Of a stretch of 64,000 nt of DNA, positions 46,315 through 54,840 are shown in pieces. The notes under the pieces were generated by a model. The model was not told where the DNA came from. It saw nothing but the letters and a program-made list of their open reading frames with translations, and did not search any database. How positions within the stretch are numbered: position 1 is the first letter of the stretch; every line of letters begins with the position of its first letter. Position numbers and translations under genes: made by a program. The stretch is taken from positions 2,108,001-2,172,000 of the forward strand of contig NZ_LT629772.1 of assembly GCF_900105385.1 (NCBI RefSeq), given 5' to 3'. The stretch is from Microlunatus soli. GTDB taxonomy: Bacteria; Actinomycetota; Actinomycetes; Propionibacteriales; Propionibacteriaceae.

Positions 46315-47171
46315 CTCCGATCTGCCCCCGTTCGCGGTGCCGGCAGCTCCGGGAAGTCGTCATCGATCCGCGGTGTCGCGGCGAGCAACATCCGGGTGTA
46401 GTCGGTCTGCGGAACCGTGAAGATCTGCTCCGCGGTGCCCGATTCGACCTGCCGCCCGTCCTTCATCACCACGATGTCATCGGCGATGCCGCTGATCACC
46501 GCCAGGTCGTGGGTGATGAAGAGCATCCCGGCACCGGTGTCACGTTGCAGGTCGGTCAGCAATTGCAGGATCTGCGCCTGGACGGTGACATCCAGCGCTG
46601 TCGTCGGCTCGTCGGCGATGATCAGCTCCGGCTCGCAACACAACGCCATCGCGATCATGATGCGTTGCCGCATCCCGCCGGAGAACTGATGCGGGTAGTG
46701 ATCGATCCGGTGTTCGGCGTCGGCGATGTGGACCCGCTCCATCGCCTCCATTGCGATCTTCCGGGCGGCCGCCATCGAGCCGCCGCGGTGGGCCAGGTAG
46801 GCCTCGGCGATCTGCAGTCCCACGGTGTAGTAGGGATTCAGCGAGGACAACGGGTCCTGGAAGACCATGGCCATCACCTCGCCGCGGAGTCCGCGGAGCT
46901 CGCCGTCGGTCAGTCCGATCAGTTCCCGATCATGCAGCCGGATCGACCCGGTCACCGCAGCACCGGGCGGCAGTAGGCCCATGATCGCCAACGAGGTCAT
47001 CGATTTGCCGGATCCGGACTCCCCGACCAGGCCGACAGTCCGACCGCGATCGATGCCGAAGCCGACATCGTCGACGACGGCGGTCGAGCCGAAGGTCACC
47101 TGCAGCCCGTCGATCGCCAGCAACCGCTCGCCGGTTGCCGCTGCTCCGGATGATCCTGCCGGCGTTGCCAT
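46311..47171 (-). CDS. Oligopeptide ABC transporter ATP-binding protein (DppD/OppD type)
   Basis: 286 residues from ATG 47171. Walker A GESGSGKSM, Q loop MVFQDPLSSLNPYYTVG, signature SGGMRQRIMIAMAL, Walker B IADEPTTALDV and ITHDL. The C-terminal oligopeptide segment QTDYTRMLLAATP is present. The D-type partner of the adjacent F-type ATPase. Its start is 3 bp after the permease stop on the same operon. Confidence 0.93.
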   Translation of the reverse strand: MATPAGSSGAAATGERLLAIDGLQVTFGSTAVVDDVGFGIDRGRTVGLVGESGSGKSMTSLAIMGLLPPGAAVTGSIRLHDRELIGLTDGELRGLRGEVMAMVFQDPLSSLNPYYTVGLQIAEAYLAHRGGSMAAARKIAMEAMERVHIADAEHRIDHYPHQFSGGMRQRIMIAMALCCEPELIIADEPTTALDVTVQAQILQLLTDLQRDTGAGMLFITHDLAVISGIADDIVVMKDGRQVESGTAEQIFTVPQTDYTRMLLAATPRIDDDFPELPAPRTGADRR

Positions 47172-47174
47172 CGC

Positions 47175-48170
47175 TCACACCGCCTTGATCCGGACCCGTG
47201 GGTCCAGGAACTGATAGGCCAGATCGACGATGATGTTGGAGATCACCACGAAGAACGCGGCCAGCAGGGTAACTGCCATGATCACCGGCTGGTCGTTCTT
47301 CCCGATCGCGTCGTAGGCGAGTTTGCCGACCCCGCTCAGGCCGAACACGGTCTCGGTGATCAGCGCGCCACCGAGCAGCGTCGCGATGTCCATTCCGAAG
47401 ATCGTCACGACCGGTGTCAGCGCCGGACGCAGTGCATGCCGGCGCAGGATCAGTCCGGGTGGCAGCCCCTTGGCGCGCGCTGTCCGCAGGAAGTTCTCCG
47501 ACAGCGTGTCGAGCACGTTGGCCCGGGTCAAGCGGGCATACATCGAGGCATACATCAGCGCCAGCACCATCCACGGCATGATGTAGGTCTGGAACCAGTG
47601 CAGCGGGTCGTCGAAGAAGTGCGCTTCGGACGGGAACGGCAGCACCTTCAGCTTGACCACCAGCACATACTGCAGGACCAGAGCGACGAAGTAGTTCGGC
47701 AACGAGATGCCGCCGAGGGCGAACATCATCGCTCCCCGATCCCACCAGGTCCCCTGTTTGATCGCACTGACCAGTCCGGCGACGACTCCGCTCAGCAGCC
47801 AGAGCAGTGCCGCACCCAGCGCGACGGTGACCGAGACCGGGATCCGGTCGGCGATCAGATCGGTCACCGCGGCACGATTCTGGAAGCTGTAGCCCAGACA
47901 GGGGGCGTCGCAGCGGATCAAACCGGCGCCGCTGCCGTAGTCGCGCCCGACGAAGATCCCGGCGACGAAGGTGAGGAACTGCACGGCGAACGGGCGGTCC
48001 AGTCCGAGCTGGGTCCGGATGTTGTCGATCGTCTCCGGGGTGCAGGTCTGCCCGCAGATCAGCACCGCCGGATCAGGGGACAGCTTGAAGAAGATCACGA
48101 AGGTGAAGAACACCACCGCCAGCAGCGTCACCGCCGCGAGCCCGACCCGGCGCACCAGGTAGCCGATCAT
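47175..48170 (-). CDS. Oligopeptide ABC transporter permease (DppB/OppB type)
   Basis: 331 residues with six transmembrane helices, starting MIGYLVRRVGLAAVTLLAVV, the standard DppB N-terminus, and a long external loop between helices 1 and 2. The EAA-loop equivalent is YARLTRANVLDTLSENFLRTARAKGLPPG, with the FGLSGVGKLAYDAIGKND signature near the C-terminus. The ATG at 48170 overlaps the stop of the C-type permease (48167), a coupled pair. Confidence 0.93.
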   Translation of the reverse strand: MIGYLVRRVGLAAVTLLAVVFFTFVIFFKLSPDPAVLICGQTCTPETIDNIRTQLGLDRPFAVQFLTFVAGIFVGRDYGSGAGLIRCDAPCLGYSFQNRAAVTDLIADRIPVSVTVALGAALLWLLSGVVAGLVSAIKQGTWWDRGAMMFALGGISLPNYFVALVLQYVLVVKLKVLPFPSEAHFFDDPLHWFQTYIMPWMVLALMYASMYARLTRANVLDTLSENFLRTARAKGLPPGLILRRHALRPALTPVVTIFGMDIATLLGGALITETVFGLSGVGKLAYDAIGKNDQPVIMAVTLLAAFFVVISNIIVDLAYQFLDPRVRIKAV

Positions 48171-49123
48171 GACAACCCTCCACGCGGGTCGAGGATGCGC
48201 TGCAGTTGATCACCGATCAGTGTGAAGGAGAGTACGGTGAGGAACAGGAACAGACCCGGGATCATGAAGTACGCGGGGTCGACGGTGTACCAGCTGACAG
48301 CCTTGGCGATCATCTGCCCCCAGGACGGCGTCGGCGGGGTCAGACCGATGCCCAGGAAGGACAGTCCGGCCTCGGTGCCGATGTAGGACGGCACCGCCAA
48401 CGTGCTCATCACGATGATCGTTCCGGTCAGATTCGGCAGCAGCTCGGTGAAGATCACCCGCAGTCTGCTGCCGCCGGAGGCGATCGCCGCCTCGACGAAC
48501 TCGCGCTTGCTCAGCGACATCGTCTGGCCGCGGATCACCCGGGCGATGTAGGGCCAGCCGAAGACGCTCAACACACCGACCAGCAACAGCGGCCGGTTGC
48601 TGTCCGGCAGTGCCGACAGCAGGGCGATCATGAAGATCAACGCGGGGAACGCCATCAGAAAGTCCATCAGCCGCGACACGATCTGATCGGCACGGCCACC
48701 GAAGAAGCCGGCGACCATCCCCAGCACGGTGCCGAAGACGGTGGTCAGCACGGTCGCCGACAGCGCGATCGCCATCGATGCCCGAGCGCCATGCACGATC
48801 CGGGCGAAGATGTCTCGCCCGTTCTGCGGTTCGACCCCGAACCAGTGCTCGGCGCTGATCCCGCCGAACGGTCCCTTGGGTAGGCCACCGGTGTTGGCGT
48901 CGATCGCGGCCTGATCGAAGACGTACGGGTCGTGGCCGCTGACGGCGGTGATCAACGGGGCGAAGATCGCCATCAGGATCACCATCGTCAGGAACCCGAA
49001 GCACACCGCCACCGACGGCTTGCTGATCAGCCGTCGGAAGATCCCGGTGCCGCCGGTGCCGCCGGTGCCGCTCGCCGGAGCAGCAGAGCCCCGCTCGGCG
49101 ACCAGTTGCCCCGGGGTGCTCAT
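48167..49123 (-). CDS. Oligopeptide ABC transporter permease (DppC/OppC type)
   Basis: 318 residues, an N-terminal helix then a five-helix permease core. The EAA region SLSKREFVEAAIASGGSRLR and the C-terminal YIGTEAGLSFLGIGLTPPTP and WGQMIAKAV are diagnostic for DppC. The N-terminal ~30 residues are a Gly-rich cytoplasmic stretch. Begins 4 bp after the binding-protein stop and is coupled to the B-type permease by a four-base overlap. Confidence 0.92.
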   Translation of the reverse strand: MSTPGQLVAERGSAAPASGTGGTGGTGIFRRLISKPSVAVCFGFLTMVILMAIFAPLITAVSGHDPYVFDQAAIDANTGGLPKGPFGGISAEHWFGVEPQNGRDIFARIVHGARASMAIALSATVLTTVFGTVLGMVAGFFGGRADQIVSRLMDFLMAFPALIFMIALLSALPDSNRPLLLVGVLSVFGWPYIARVIRGQTMSLSKREFVEAAIASGGSRLRVIFTELLPNLTGTIIVMSTLAVPSYIGTEAGLSFLGIGLTPPTPSWGQMIAKAVSWYTVDPAYFMIPGLFLFLTVLSFTLIGDQLQRILDPRGGLS

Positions 49124-49127
49124 CGGC

Positions 49128-50879
49128 TCATCCCTGCGGATCCTTCAGTCCGACCGAGGTGTAGTCGATGTAACCGGTCTGCGCAGCGTGGGCGAACGCG
49201 CCGCCGACGTTGCTGCCCACCATCTGCAGCGGTGTCTCCCGGACCAGCGGTACCACCGGTGCCTTCTCCATGATCTCCCGATTGAGCTTGGCGTACTCGG
49301 CGTCCTGCTTGTCCAGATCGGAGATCTGAGCGATCTCGTCGATCCGCTTGTTGATCGTCGGATCGTCGAACTGGGAGATGTCCTGATTGCCCTTCGAGGT
49401 GATCGTCCGACCGTCGAAAAGCGTTGTCAGCAAGGGCTGCCCGGACAACCAGGCCGAACACCATCCGGTGATCGCCAGATCGTTCTGCTTGGCGGGTTGG
49501 CCGAGCACGTCGTAGAAGGTGGAGGCGTCGATGACGTTGAGCTTGACGTCGATGCCGACCTTCTTCAGCGACGCCTGCGCGGCCTCGGCCTGCGCCTGCC
49601 ACTTGGGGATTGACCGGACGTCCATCGTCACCGAGAAGCCGTCCGGGTGTCCGGCATCGGCCAGCAGCTTCTTGGCCTTGGCCACGTCCCCGGCCTTGTC
49701 CTTGCTGGGATAGAGATCGAAATCGACGCGGCCCGGCACCTTCGGGGTCAGCATGTCGGTGGCGGGGGTGGCCATCATCGGGCCGCCGGTCGCGGTCACC
49801 ACGCTCTTCTTGTCGATGGCGTAGTTGATCGCCTGTCGCACCGTGAGATCGTCCAACGGTTTCTTGGTGGTGTTCATCGCCATGTACATCGTGCAGGCCG
49901 GGATGTCGTGCACCGTGCGCTGCTTCAACTCCGGTGTCTGGATCCGGGACAGCGACGGCGCCAGCAACGGGTTGGTGCTCGACGCCATCGCGTTCTTGTC
50001 GTCCCCCTCGTCGGAGATCATCCGCTGATCGATGGTGTTCTGATCGACGTTGAACAAGAAGTTGTAGCCGTCCGGGTAGGCCTTGCGAACCGGGTCGCCC
50101 TCGGCCGTCCACTTCGGGTTGCGTTCCAACGCCAGGCTCGTCCCCCGGGCGTAGGACTTGATCTGGTACGGCCCGGACGCGATCGGCTTCTGCCCGATCT
50201 GCTGCGGCGTCTTCACCGCGTCGGCGGGGAACGGGACGAAGGGTCCGGTCGACACCACGTTGGGAAAGGCTGCCAGCGGACGGTTCAAGTGGAAGACGAC
50301 GGTCTTGTCGTCCGGTGTCTCGATCGACTTCAGCCCGTCCGGATCGCTGAAGACGCCCTTGTACTTCGCGGCTCCGTCGACGAAGAGCTTGCCGTATTGA
50401 TTGCCGATCGACAGGGTCGGGTCCAGCGACCGCTCGAAGCCGAACTTCACGTCCTCGGAGGTGATCGGCGACCCGTCGGCGAAGTAGATGTCGTCCCGCA
50501 GGGTGAAGGTCCAGACCTTCGCGTTGTCGCTCGGCTCCCCGGTCGTGGTCGCCAGGTCCGGGACCACCTTCGTGCCACCGTCGCCCGGCTCGTTGGCGTA
50601 CGTGGTGAGGGTGCGGTAGATCAGCCGATAGAAGTTGTTGACGTTGCCGTCGTTGCCGACCGCCGGGTCCAGCGAGGCAAGATCAACATTGCCCAGCACG
50701 GTCACCGTGCCGCCCTTCTGCGGCGTGCCGGTGGTCGCTGCGAAGCCGTTCGCGTCGGTCTGCACCTCGCCGCCACCGCCGGCGGATCCGCCGCCACCAC
50801 AGCCGGACGCCGCACCGGTCAAGATCATCGCGGCGGCCAGCAGCGGGATCCCGGAGCCTTTTCGCTTCGTTGCTCTCAT
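49128..50879 (-). CDS. Oligopeptide ABC transporter substrate-binding lipoprotein
   Basis: 583 residues, family 5 solute-binding lipoprotein. Signal peptide with lipobox ASGC, Cys27, then a Gly-rich linker. Family motifs: DLASLDPAVGNDGNVNNFYR, FTLRDDIYFADGSPITSEDV, IASGPYQIKSY and LDDLTVRQAINYAIDKKSVV. The ATG at 50879 has AGGAG about 10 bases upstream. It is the first gene of a leftward operon (binding protein, two permeases, two ATPases, two peptidases). The ligand is inferred, from the operon and neighbours, to be (hydroxy)proline-containing peptides. Confidence 0.92.
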   Translation of the reverse strand: MRATKRKGSGIPLLAAAMILTGAASGCGGGGSAGGGGEVQTDANGFAATTGTPQKGGTVTVLGNVDLASLDPAVGNDGNVNNFYRLIYRTLTTYANEPGDGGTKVVPDLATTTGEPSDNAKVWTFTLRDDIYFADGSPITSEDVKFGFERSLDPTLSIGNQYGKLFVDGAAKYKGVFSDPDGLKSIETPDDKTVVFHLNRPLAAFPNVVSTGPFVPFPADAVKTPQQIGQKPIASGPYQIKSYARGTSLALERNPKWTAEGDPVRKAYPDGYNFLFNVDQNTIDQRMISDEGDDKNAMASSTNPLLAPSLSRIQTPELKQRTVHDIPACTMYMAMNTTKKPLDDLTVRQAINYAIDKKSVVTATGGPMMATPATDMLTPKVPGRVDFDLYPSKDKAGDVAKAKKLLADAGHPDGFSVTMDVRSIPKWQAQAEAAQASLKKVGIDVKLNVIDASTFYDVLGQPAKQNDLAITGWCSAWLSGQPLLTTLFDGRTITSKGNQDISQFDDPTINKRIDEIAQISDLDKQDAEYAKLNREIMEKAPVVPLVRETPLQMVGSNVGGAFAHAAQTGYIDYTSVGLKDPQG

Positions 50880-50980
50880 CAGTCGCCACTCCTGATCGTT
50901 GAGGTCACGACGGTCGGCGGATCGGCCGGTGCGATGTCTCGGTTGCTGATCGAACACGTCGCAATCGGCACCATGTGCCA

Positions 50981-50990
50981 TGTGATATTG
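50981..50990. promoter_or_regulatory. Candidate GntR operator upstream of the ABC operon
   Basis: TGTGATATTG lies between the leftward binding-protein gene and the GntR gene. Its reverse complement, CAATATCACA, resembles GTAATATGTCACAC, the reverse complement of 51841-51854 before the oxidoreductase gene. Both carry an AATAT plus TCACA core in an otherwise GC-rich setting. Confidence 0.35.
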
Positions 50991-51165
50991 CAGACTAGCG
51001 AGCACGACCGGCGCGACACCAGGGGTCGAAGCGACGTAATCAATCCTTAACGAAGTTCGGAGCTTGCACCGACTCGCCGGTACAGCACCGCCGGCACGGA
51101 GATAATCACCCCAGCGGCGATCGATCGGCCAGCACCAGCGACGGGATCTGTGAGGACGAAGCGAG

Positions 51166-51828
51166 ATGACACCAATCGGCAAACTGCGGCAGGCCTCCAG
51201 CCTGCGGCAACAGGTGGAAGAGGAGATTGCGGCGGCGATCGTGTCCGGCGAGATGGCCCCCGGGGAACTCGTCTCCGCACCCACCCTGGCCGCTCGTTTC
51301 GAGGTGTCGGCAACCCCGGTGCGGGAGGCGATGCTCAACCTGGAGAAGCGGGGGTTCGTGGCCGCCGTCCGCAACAAAGGGTTCCGGGTCACCGAGGTGG
51401 ACCAGGACGCCCTGACCCGACTCGCCCAGGTGCGACATCTGCTCGAACCGGAGGCGATGGCACTGCTGGCGCCGCGCTTCACTCCCGAGATGGCCACCCG
51501 CGCCCGGGCGGTCGCCGACGACATCGTGGCCGGCGCAGCGGGTGAGGACCTGGCGAAGTACCTGACGGCCGACCGCGCCTTCCATCTGTTGCTACTGGAG
51601 TTCCTCGGCAACGGCTATCTGGTCGAGATCGTCGCCGATCTCCGGGAACGCACCCGGCTGGTCGGGCTCACCGACCTGCTGCATACCCGGCGGCTCGAGG
51701 CCTCCGCCGCCGAACATCATCAACTCGTCGACGCCCTCGAAGCGCACGACGCCGACGCCGCCCGGGATCTGATGCATCGACACATCGGTCACGTCACGGG
51801 GTGGTGGTCCGGCGCCGAAGAGCGTTAG
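51166..51828 (+). CDS. GntR-family (FCD) transcriptional regulator
   Basis: 220 residues from ATG 51166. N-terminal winged helix: SLRQQVEEEIAAAIVSGEM, APTLAARFEVSATPVREAML, NLEKRGFVAAV. The C-terminal FCD ligand domain has the metal-type residues in the DRAFHLLLLEFLGNGYLVEI and HHQLVDALEAHDAD helices. FCD regulators commonly respond to carboxylic or amino acids. It lies between the two divergent halves of the (hydroxy)proline region, so it is the obvious local regulator. The next gene begins 33 bp later. Confidence 0.9.
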   Translation: MTPIGKLRQASSLRQQVEEEIAAAIVSGEMAPGELVSAPTLAARFEVSATPVREAMLNLEKRGFVAAVRNKGFRVTEVDQDALTRLAQVRHLLEPEAMALLAPRFTPEMATRARAVADDIVAGAAGEDLAKYLTADRAFHLLLLEFLGNGYLVEIVADLRERTRLVGLTDLLHTRRLEASAAEHHQLVDALEAHDADAARDLMHRHIGHVTGWWSGAEER

Positions 51829-51840
51829 AGTGACCGCGAT

Positions 51841-51857
51841 GTGTGACATATTACTAA
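51841..51857. promoter_or_regulatory. Candidate operator and -10 before the oxidoreductase operon
   Basis: GTGTGACATATTACTAA is AT-rich amid GC-rich sequence and related to the site at 50981. TATTAC (51849-51854) could be the -10, placing the transcription start at about 51861, the GTG of the oxidoreductase. A repressor bound here would cover the promoter. Confidence 0.35.
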
Positions 51858-51860
51858 TCC

Positions 51861-53084
51861 GTGGCGCCTCACCCGGGCCGGTCTGATCCGGTGAGATCGG
51901 GCGAGGTGCAGACCGACGCGATCGTCGTCGGCGCCGGCATCGTCGGCGCCGCGTGCGGCTATGCCCTCGCCCGTTCCGGCTTGGCCGTGACCGTCCTGGA
52001 AGCCGCGGCAGCCGCCAGCGGCACCAGCGGGCAGGGCGAGGGCAATCTGCTGATCTCGGACAAGGAGCCGGGACCGGAGTTGGCACTGGCCCGCTACTCG
52101 CTGGGGTTGTGGGACGCCCTGGAGGAAACCCTCCGCGACCGGCTGCCACCCGGGCTCGGCCCGATCGAGTACGAACGCAAGGGCGGCCTGGTCGTCGCCA
52201 CCACCGACGCCGGTGTCCGACCACTGCTGCGGTTCGCCGCGAGTCAGCGGGCGGCCGGTGTCGACGCCCGACCGATCGATCATGAACACGCTCTGGCCCT
52301 GGAGCCGGCGCTCAACCCCGCCGTGACCGCCGCCGTGCACTATCCCGAGGACGCGCAGGTGCAGCCGGTGATCGCCACCGAGACGTTGCTGGCGGCGGCT
52401 CGCAGCCACGGCGGCCGGACGCTCTTCGGGCAGCGTGTCACCGGCCCGATCCGCGATGCCGGCGGCAGACTGGTCGGCGTCCGAACCGCCACCGGCGAGC
52501 ATCGCGCCGGCCATGTCGTGTTGGCCTGCGGCCCCTGGTCGGGCGCGGTGGCCGATCGGTTCGGAGCCCGGATTCCGGTCGGGCCCCGACGTGGCGTCAT
52601 CCTGGTCACCTCCCGGATGCCGCATCGCATCTTCGGCAAGGTGTACGACGCCGACTACGTCGGGGCCGTGGGTTCGGATGATCAAGATCTGCAGACCTCC
52701 AGCGTGATCGAGTCCACCGCAGCCGGCAATGTGCTGGTCGGATCATCACGTCGGCGCAGCGGCTTCGATCAGAGCTTCGACCTCGAGGCGATCGCCGAGA
52801 TCGCCGCCAAGGCGATCCGGATCTTTCCCTTCCTGGCAACGGCTTCGGTGATTCGCAGCTACGGCGGCTTCAGACCGTTCATGCCCGATCACCTGCCGGC
52901 GATCGGGCCCGATCCGCGGGTCAAGGGGCTCTGGCACGCGACCGGACACGAGGGCGCGGGCATCGGACTCAGCCTCGGCACCGCCGAAATGATCACCGAC
53001 CTGATCACGGGTCGTGAACCGCACCTCGACGCAGCCCCGTTCGATCCGGGCCGTCCGGCCCTGCAGGAGGTGACGTCGGGATGA
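51861..53084 (+). CDS. FAD-dependent oxidoreductase, DAO-fold (D-hydroxyproline dehydrogenase catalytic-type subunit)
   Basis: 407 residues, no signal peptide. FAD-binding GxGxxG in AIVVGAGIVGAACGYALARS, then VTVLEAAA and the DAO-fold C-terminus HATGHEGAGIGLSLGTAEMI. Belongs to the glycine oxidase/D-amino-acid dehydrogenase family. With the small 2Fe-2S protein and the larger flavoprotein that follow, it forms the three-subunit set described for cis-4-hydroxy-D-proline dehydrogenase (lhp system). GTG 51861 is used, with GTG 51891 as an alternative. The stop overlaps the next start. Confidence 0.88.
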   Translation: MAPHPGRSDPVRSGEVQTDAIVVGAGIVGAACGYALARSGLAVTVLEAAAAASGTSGQGEGNLLISDKEPGPELALARYSLGLWDALEETLRDRLPPGLGPIEYERKGGLVVATTDAGVRPLLRFAASQRAAGVDARPIDHEHALALEPALNPAVTAAVHYPEDAQVQPVIATETLLAAARSHGGRTLFGQRVTGPIRDAGGRLVGVRTATGEHRAGHVVLACGPWSGAVADRFGARIPVGPRRGVILVTSRMPHRIFGKVYDADYVGAVGSDDQDLQTSSVIESTAAGNVLVGSSRRRSGFDQSFDLEAIAEIAAKAIRIFPFLATASVIRSYGGFRPFMPDHLPAIGPDPRVKGLWHATGHEGAGIGLSLGTAEMITDLITGREPHLDAAPFDPGRPALQEVTSG

Positions 53085-53383
53085 CTGCACCGGTGCCCGG
53101 TCAGCAGATCACGCTGCGAGTCGACGGGGTCGAGATCACGGCCCGCGACGGGCAGAGCATCGCCGCGGCGATGATGGCCGACGGCCGGGCCTCGTGGCGC
53201 ACGACCGCCGCCGGACGCCGACCCCGCGGCCTGTTCTGCGGTATCGGCGTCTGTTTCGACTGCCTGGTCACGGTCAACGGGGCCCGCGACGTCCGGGCCT
53301 GTCAACGTCCGGCGATCGACGGCGACCTGATCGAGTTCCAGGACGAGGAGCTGCCGGGCCCGGTCGCGAGGGACCTACGGTGA
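53081..53383 (+). CDS. [2Fe-2S]-binding subunit of the D-hydroxyproline-type dehydrogenase
   Basis: 100 residues. A ferredoxin-like small subunit: Cys53, Cys58 and Cys61 in LFCGIGVCFDCLV and Cys74 in VRACQ, i.e. C-x4-C-x2-C-x12-C, typical of the gamma subunit of heterotrimeric sarcosine/D-amino-acid/hydroxyproline oxidoreductases. Start overlaps the previous stop (ATGA at 53081). Its stop (53381-53383) overlaps the GTG start of the flavoprotein at 53380, so all three subunits are coupled. Confidence 0.88.
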   Translation: MTAPVPGQQITLRVDGVEITARDGQSIAAAMMADGRASWRTTAAGRRPRGLFCGIGVCFDCLVTVNGARDVRACQRPAIDGDLIEFQDEELPGPVARDLR

Positions 53384-54840
53384 CGGCCGGCCGGCAGAGC
53401 TCGACACGACGCCGAGTGATCATCATCGGCGCCGGACCGGCCGGGTTGGCTGCTGCCGATGCCGCCCTGCGCCGTGCTGCAGCGATCGTGCTGATCGATT
53501 CCGCGCCGCGGCTCGGTGGCCAGTTCTGGCGGCATCCGTCGCCGACACTGGACGCCGACGAGTCCCTGCAGCACAACTGGTCCCGCTTCACCGATCTACG
53601 GTCCTCGATCCGCGACAACCCGGCGGCCGAGGTGATCACCGAGGGCCAGGTCTGGGCGATCGACCGCGAACCGGGACGACGGACTCCGCGGATCCAGCTG
53701 GCGACCGGACCTGTGGATGGCCCGGGTCGAGAGCTGAGCAGCCTCACCGGCGATGCCGTGGTGCTCGCCACCGGAGCGCACGATCGCACACTTCCCTTCC
53801 CTGGTTGGGATCTTCCGGGTGTGGTCACCGGTGGTGCGGCGCAGGCGATCGCCAAGGCCGATCGGATCAGTGTCGGTGGCCGCGACCGGGCCCGGGTGGT
53901 GGTGGCCGGTGCCGGCCCCTTCCTGCTCCCCGTCGCGACCTCGTTGGCGGCAGTCGGGGCTCGAGTCCTCGGCGTGTACGAGGCTGCGACGATCCGCAGG
54001 ATGTCTCGCGGTTGGCTGCCCCGAGCGCCATGGTTGGCCGGCAAGTCACCGGAACTGACCGGTTACCTCGCCCGGCTCGCCCGGCACCGGATCCCCTACC
54101 ACCCCGGCCACGCGGTGCTCCGAGCCGACGGTGACGATCGAGTCCGTCGGATCACGATCGCCCGGGTGGACGACGATTGGCGACCGGTTGCCGGCACCGA
54201 ACGACAGCTGGAGGTCGACGCTGTCTGCGTCAGCCACGGGTTCACACCCCGGGTCGAGCTGCCGATCGCTGCCGGCTGTCGACTCACCCCGGAACGCTTC
54301 GTCCAGGTCGATGCCGGGCAACGCACATCAGTGGACGACGTGTACGCCGCCGGTGAGATCACCCGGATCGGTGGCGCCGATGCCGCCCTGGTCGAGGGCG
54401 GCATCGCCGGCCACCTTGCCGCCGGCGGTGCCATCAACGACGCCGAACTCGGCGGTCTGTTCGCAGCCAAGCGCCGCCTGGATCGCCTCGCCGACAGCGT
54501 CGACGACGCGCACGGGATCGGCACCGGCTGGACCGACTGGCTGACCGACGAGACGCTCATCTGCCGCTGCGAAGAGGTCACCAACGGCCGTGTCCGCAGC
54601 GCACTGGAGGCGACCGGCTCGCGCGGTCTGCGAGCGGTCAAGCTGAGCACCCGCGCCGGTCTGGGTCCGTGCCAGGGCCGGATCTGCGGACGGACCCTTG
54701 AACAGCTGATCTCGGCCGGCGGACCGTTGACCGACGATGCGGTCATCGACCGACGACCGATCGCGACACCGATCCGATTCGGTGAGCTCGCCCGGCTCAC
54801 CGATGATCAAGAAATCGACAACCAAGGAAGTGACCAGTGA
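53380..54840 (+). CDS. FAD/NAD(P)-binding oxidoreductase, alpha-type subunit with BFD-like domain
   Basis: 486 residues from GTG 53380. N-terminal FAD motif IIIGAGPAGLAAADAAL, second dinucleotide motif VVVAGAGPFLLPVATSLAAV, GEITRIGGADAALVEGGIAG, and a C-terminal bacterioferritin-associated-ferredoxin-like [2Fe-2S] domain with CRCEEVT and GPCQGRICG. This matches the alpha subunit of heterotrimeric D-hydroxyproline/opine-type dehydrogenases, accepting electrons from the catalytic subunit through the small Fe-S protein. Overlaps the deaminase-like gene start at 54837. Confidence 0.9.
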   Translation: MTAGRQSSTRRRVIIIGAGPAGLAAADAALRRAAAIVLIDSAPRLGGQFWRHPSPTLDADESLQHNWSRFTDLRSSIRDNPAAEVITEGQVWAIDREPGRRTPRIQLATGPVDGPGRELSSLTGDAVVLATGAHDRTLPFPGWDLPGVVTGGAAQAIAKADRISVGGRDRARVVVAGAGPFLLPVATSLAAVGARVLGVYEAATIRRMSRGWLPRAPWLAGKSPELTGYLARLARHRIPYHPGHAVLRADGDDRVRRITIARVDDDWRPVAGTERQLEVDAVCVSHGFTPRVELPIAAGCRLTPERFVQVDAGQRTSVDDVYAAGEITRIGGADAALVEGGIAGHLAAGGAINDAELGGLFAAKRRLDRLADSVDDAHGIGTGWTDWLTDETLICRCEEVTNGRVRSALEATGSRGLRAVKLSTRAGLGPCQGRICGRTLEQLISAGGPLTDDAVIDRRPIATPIRFGELARLTDDQEIDNQGSDQ

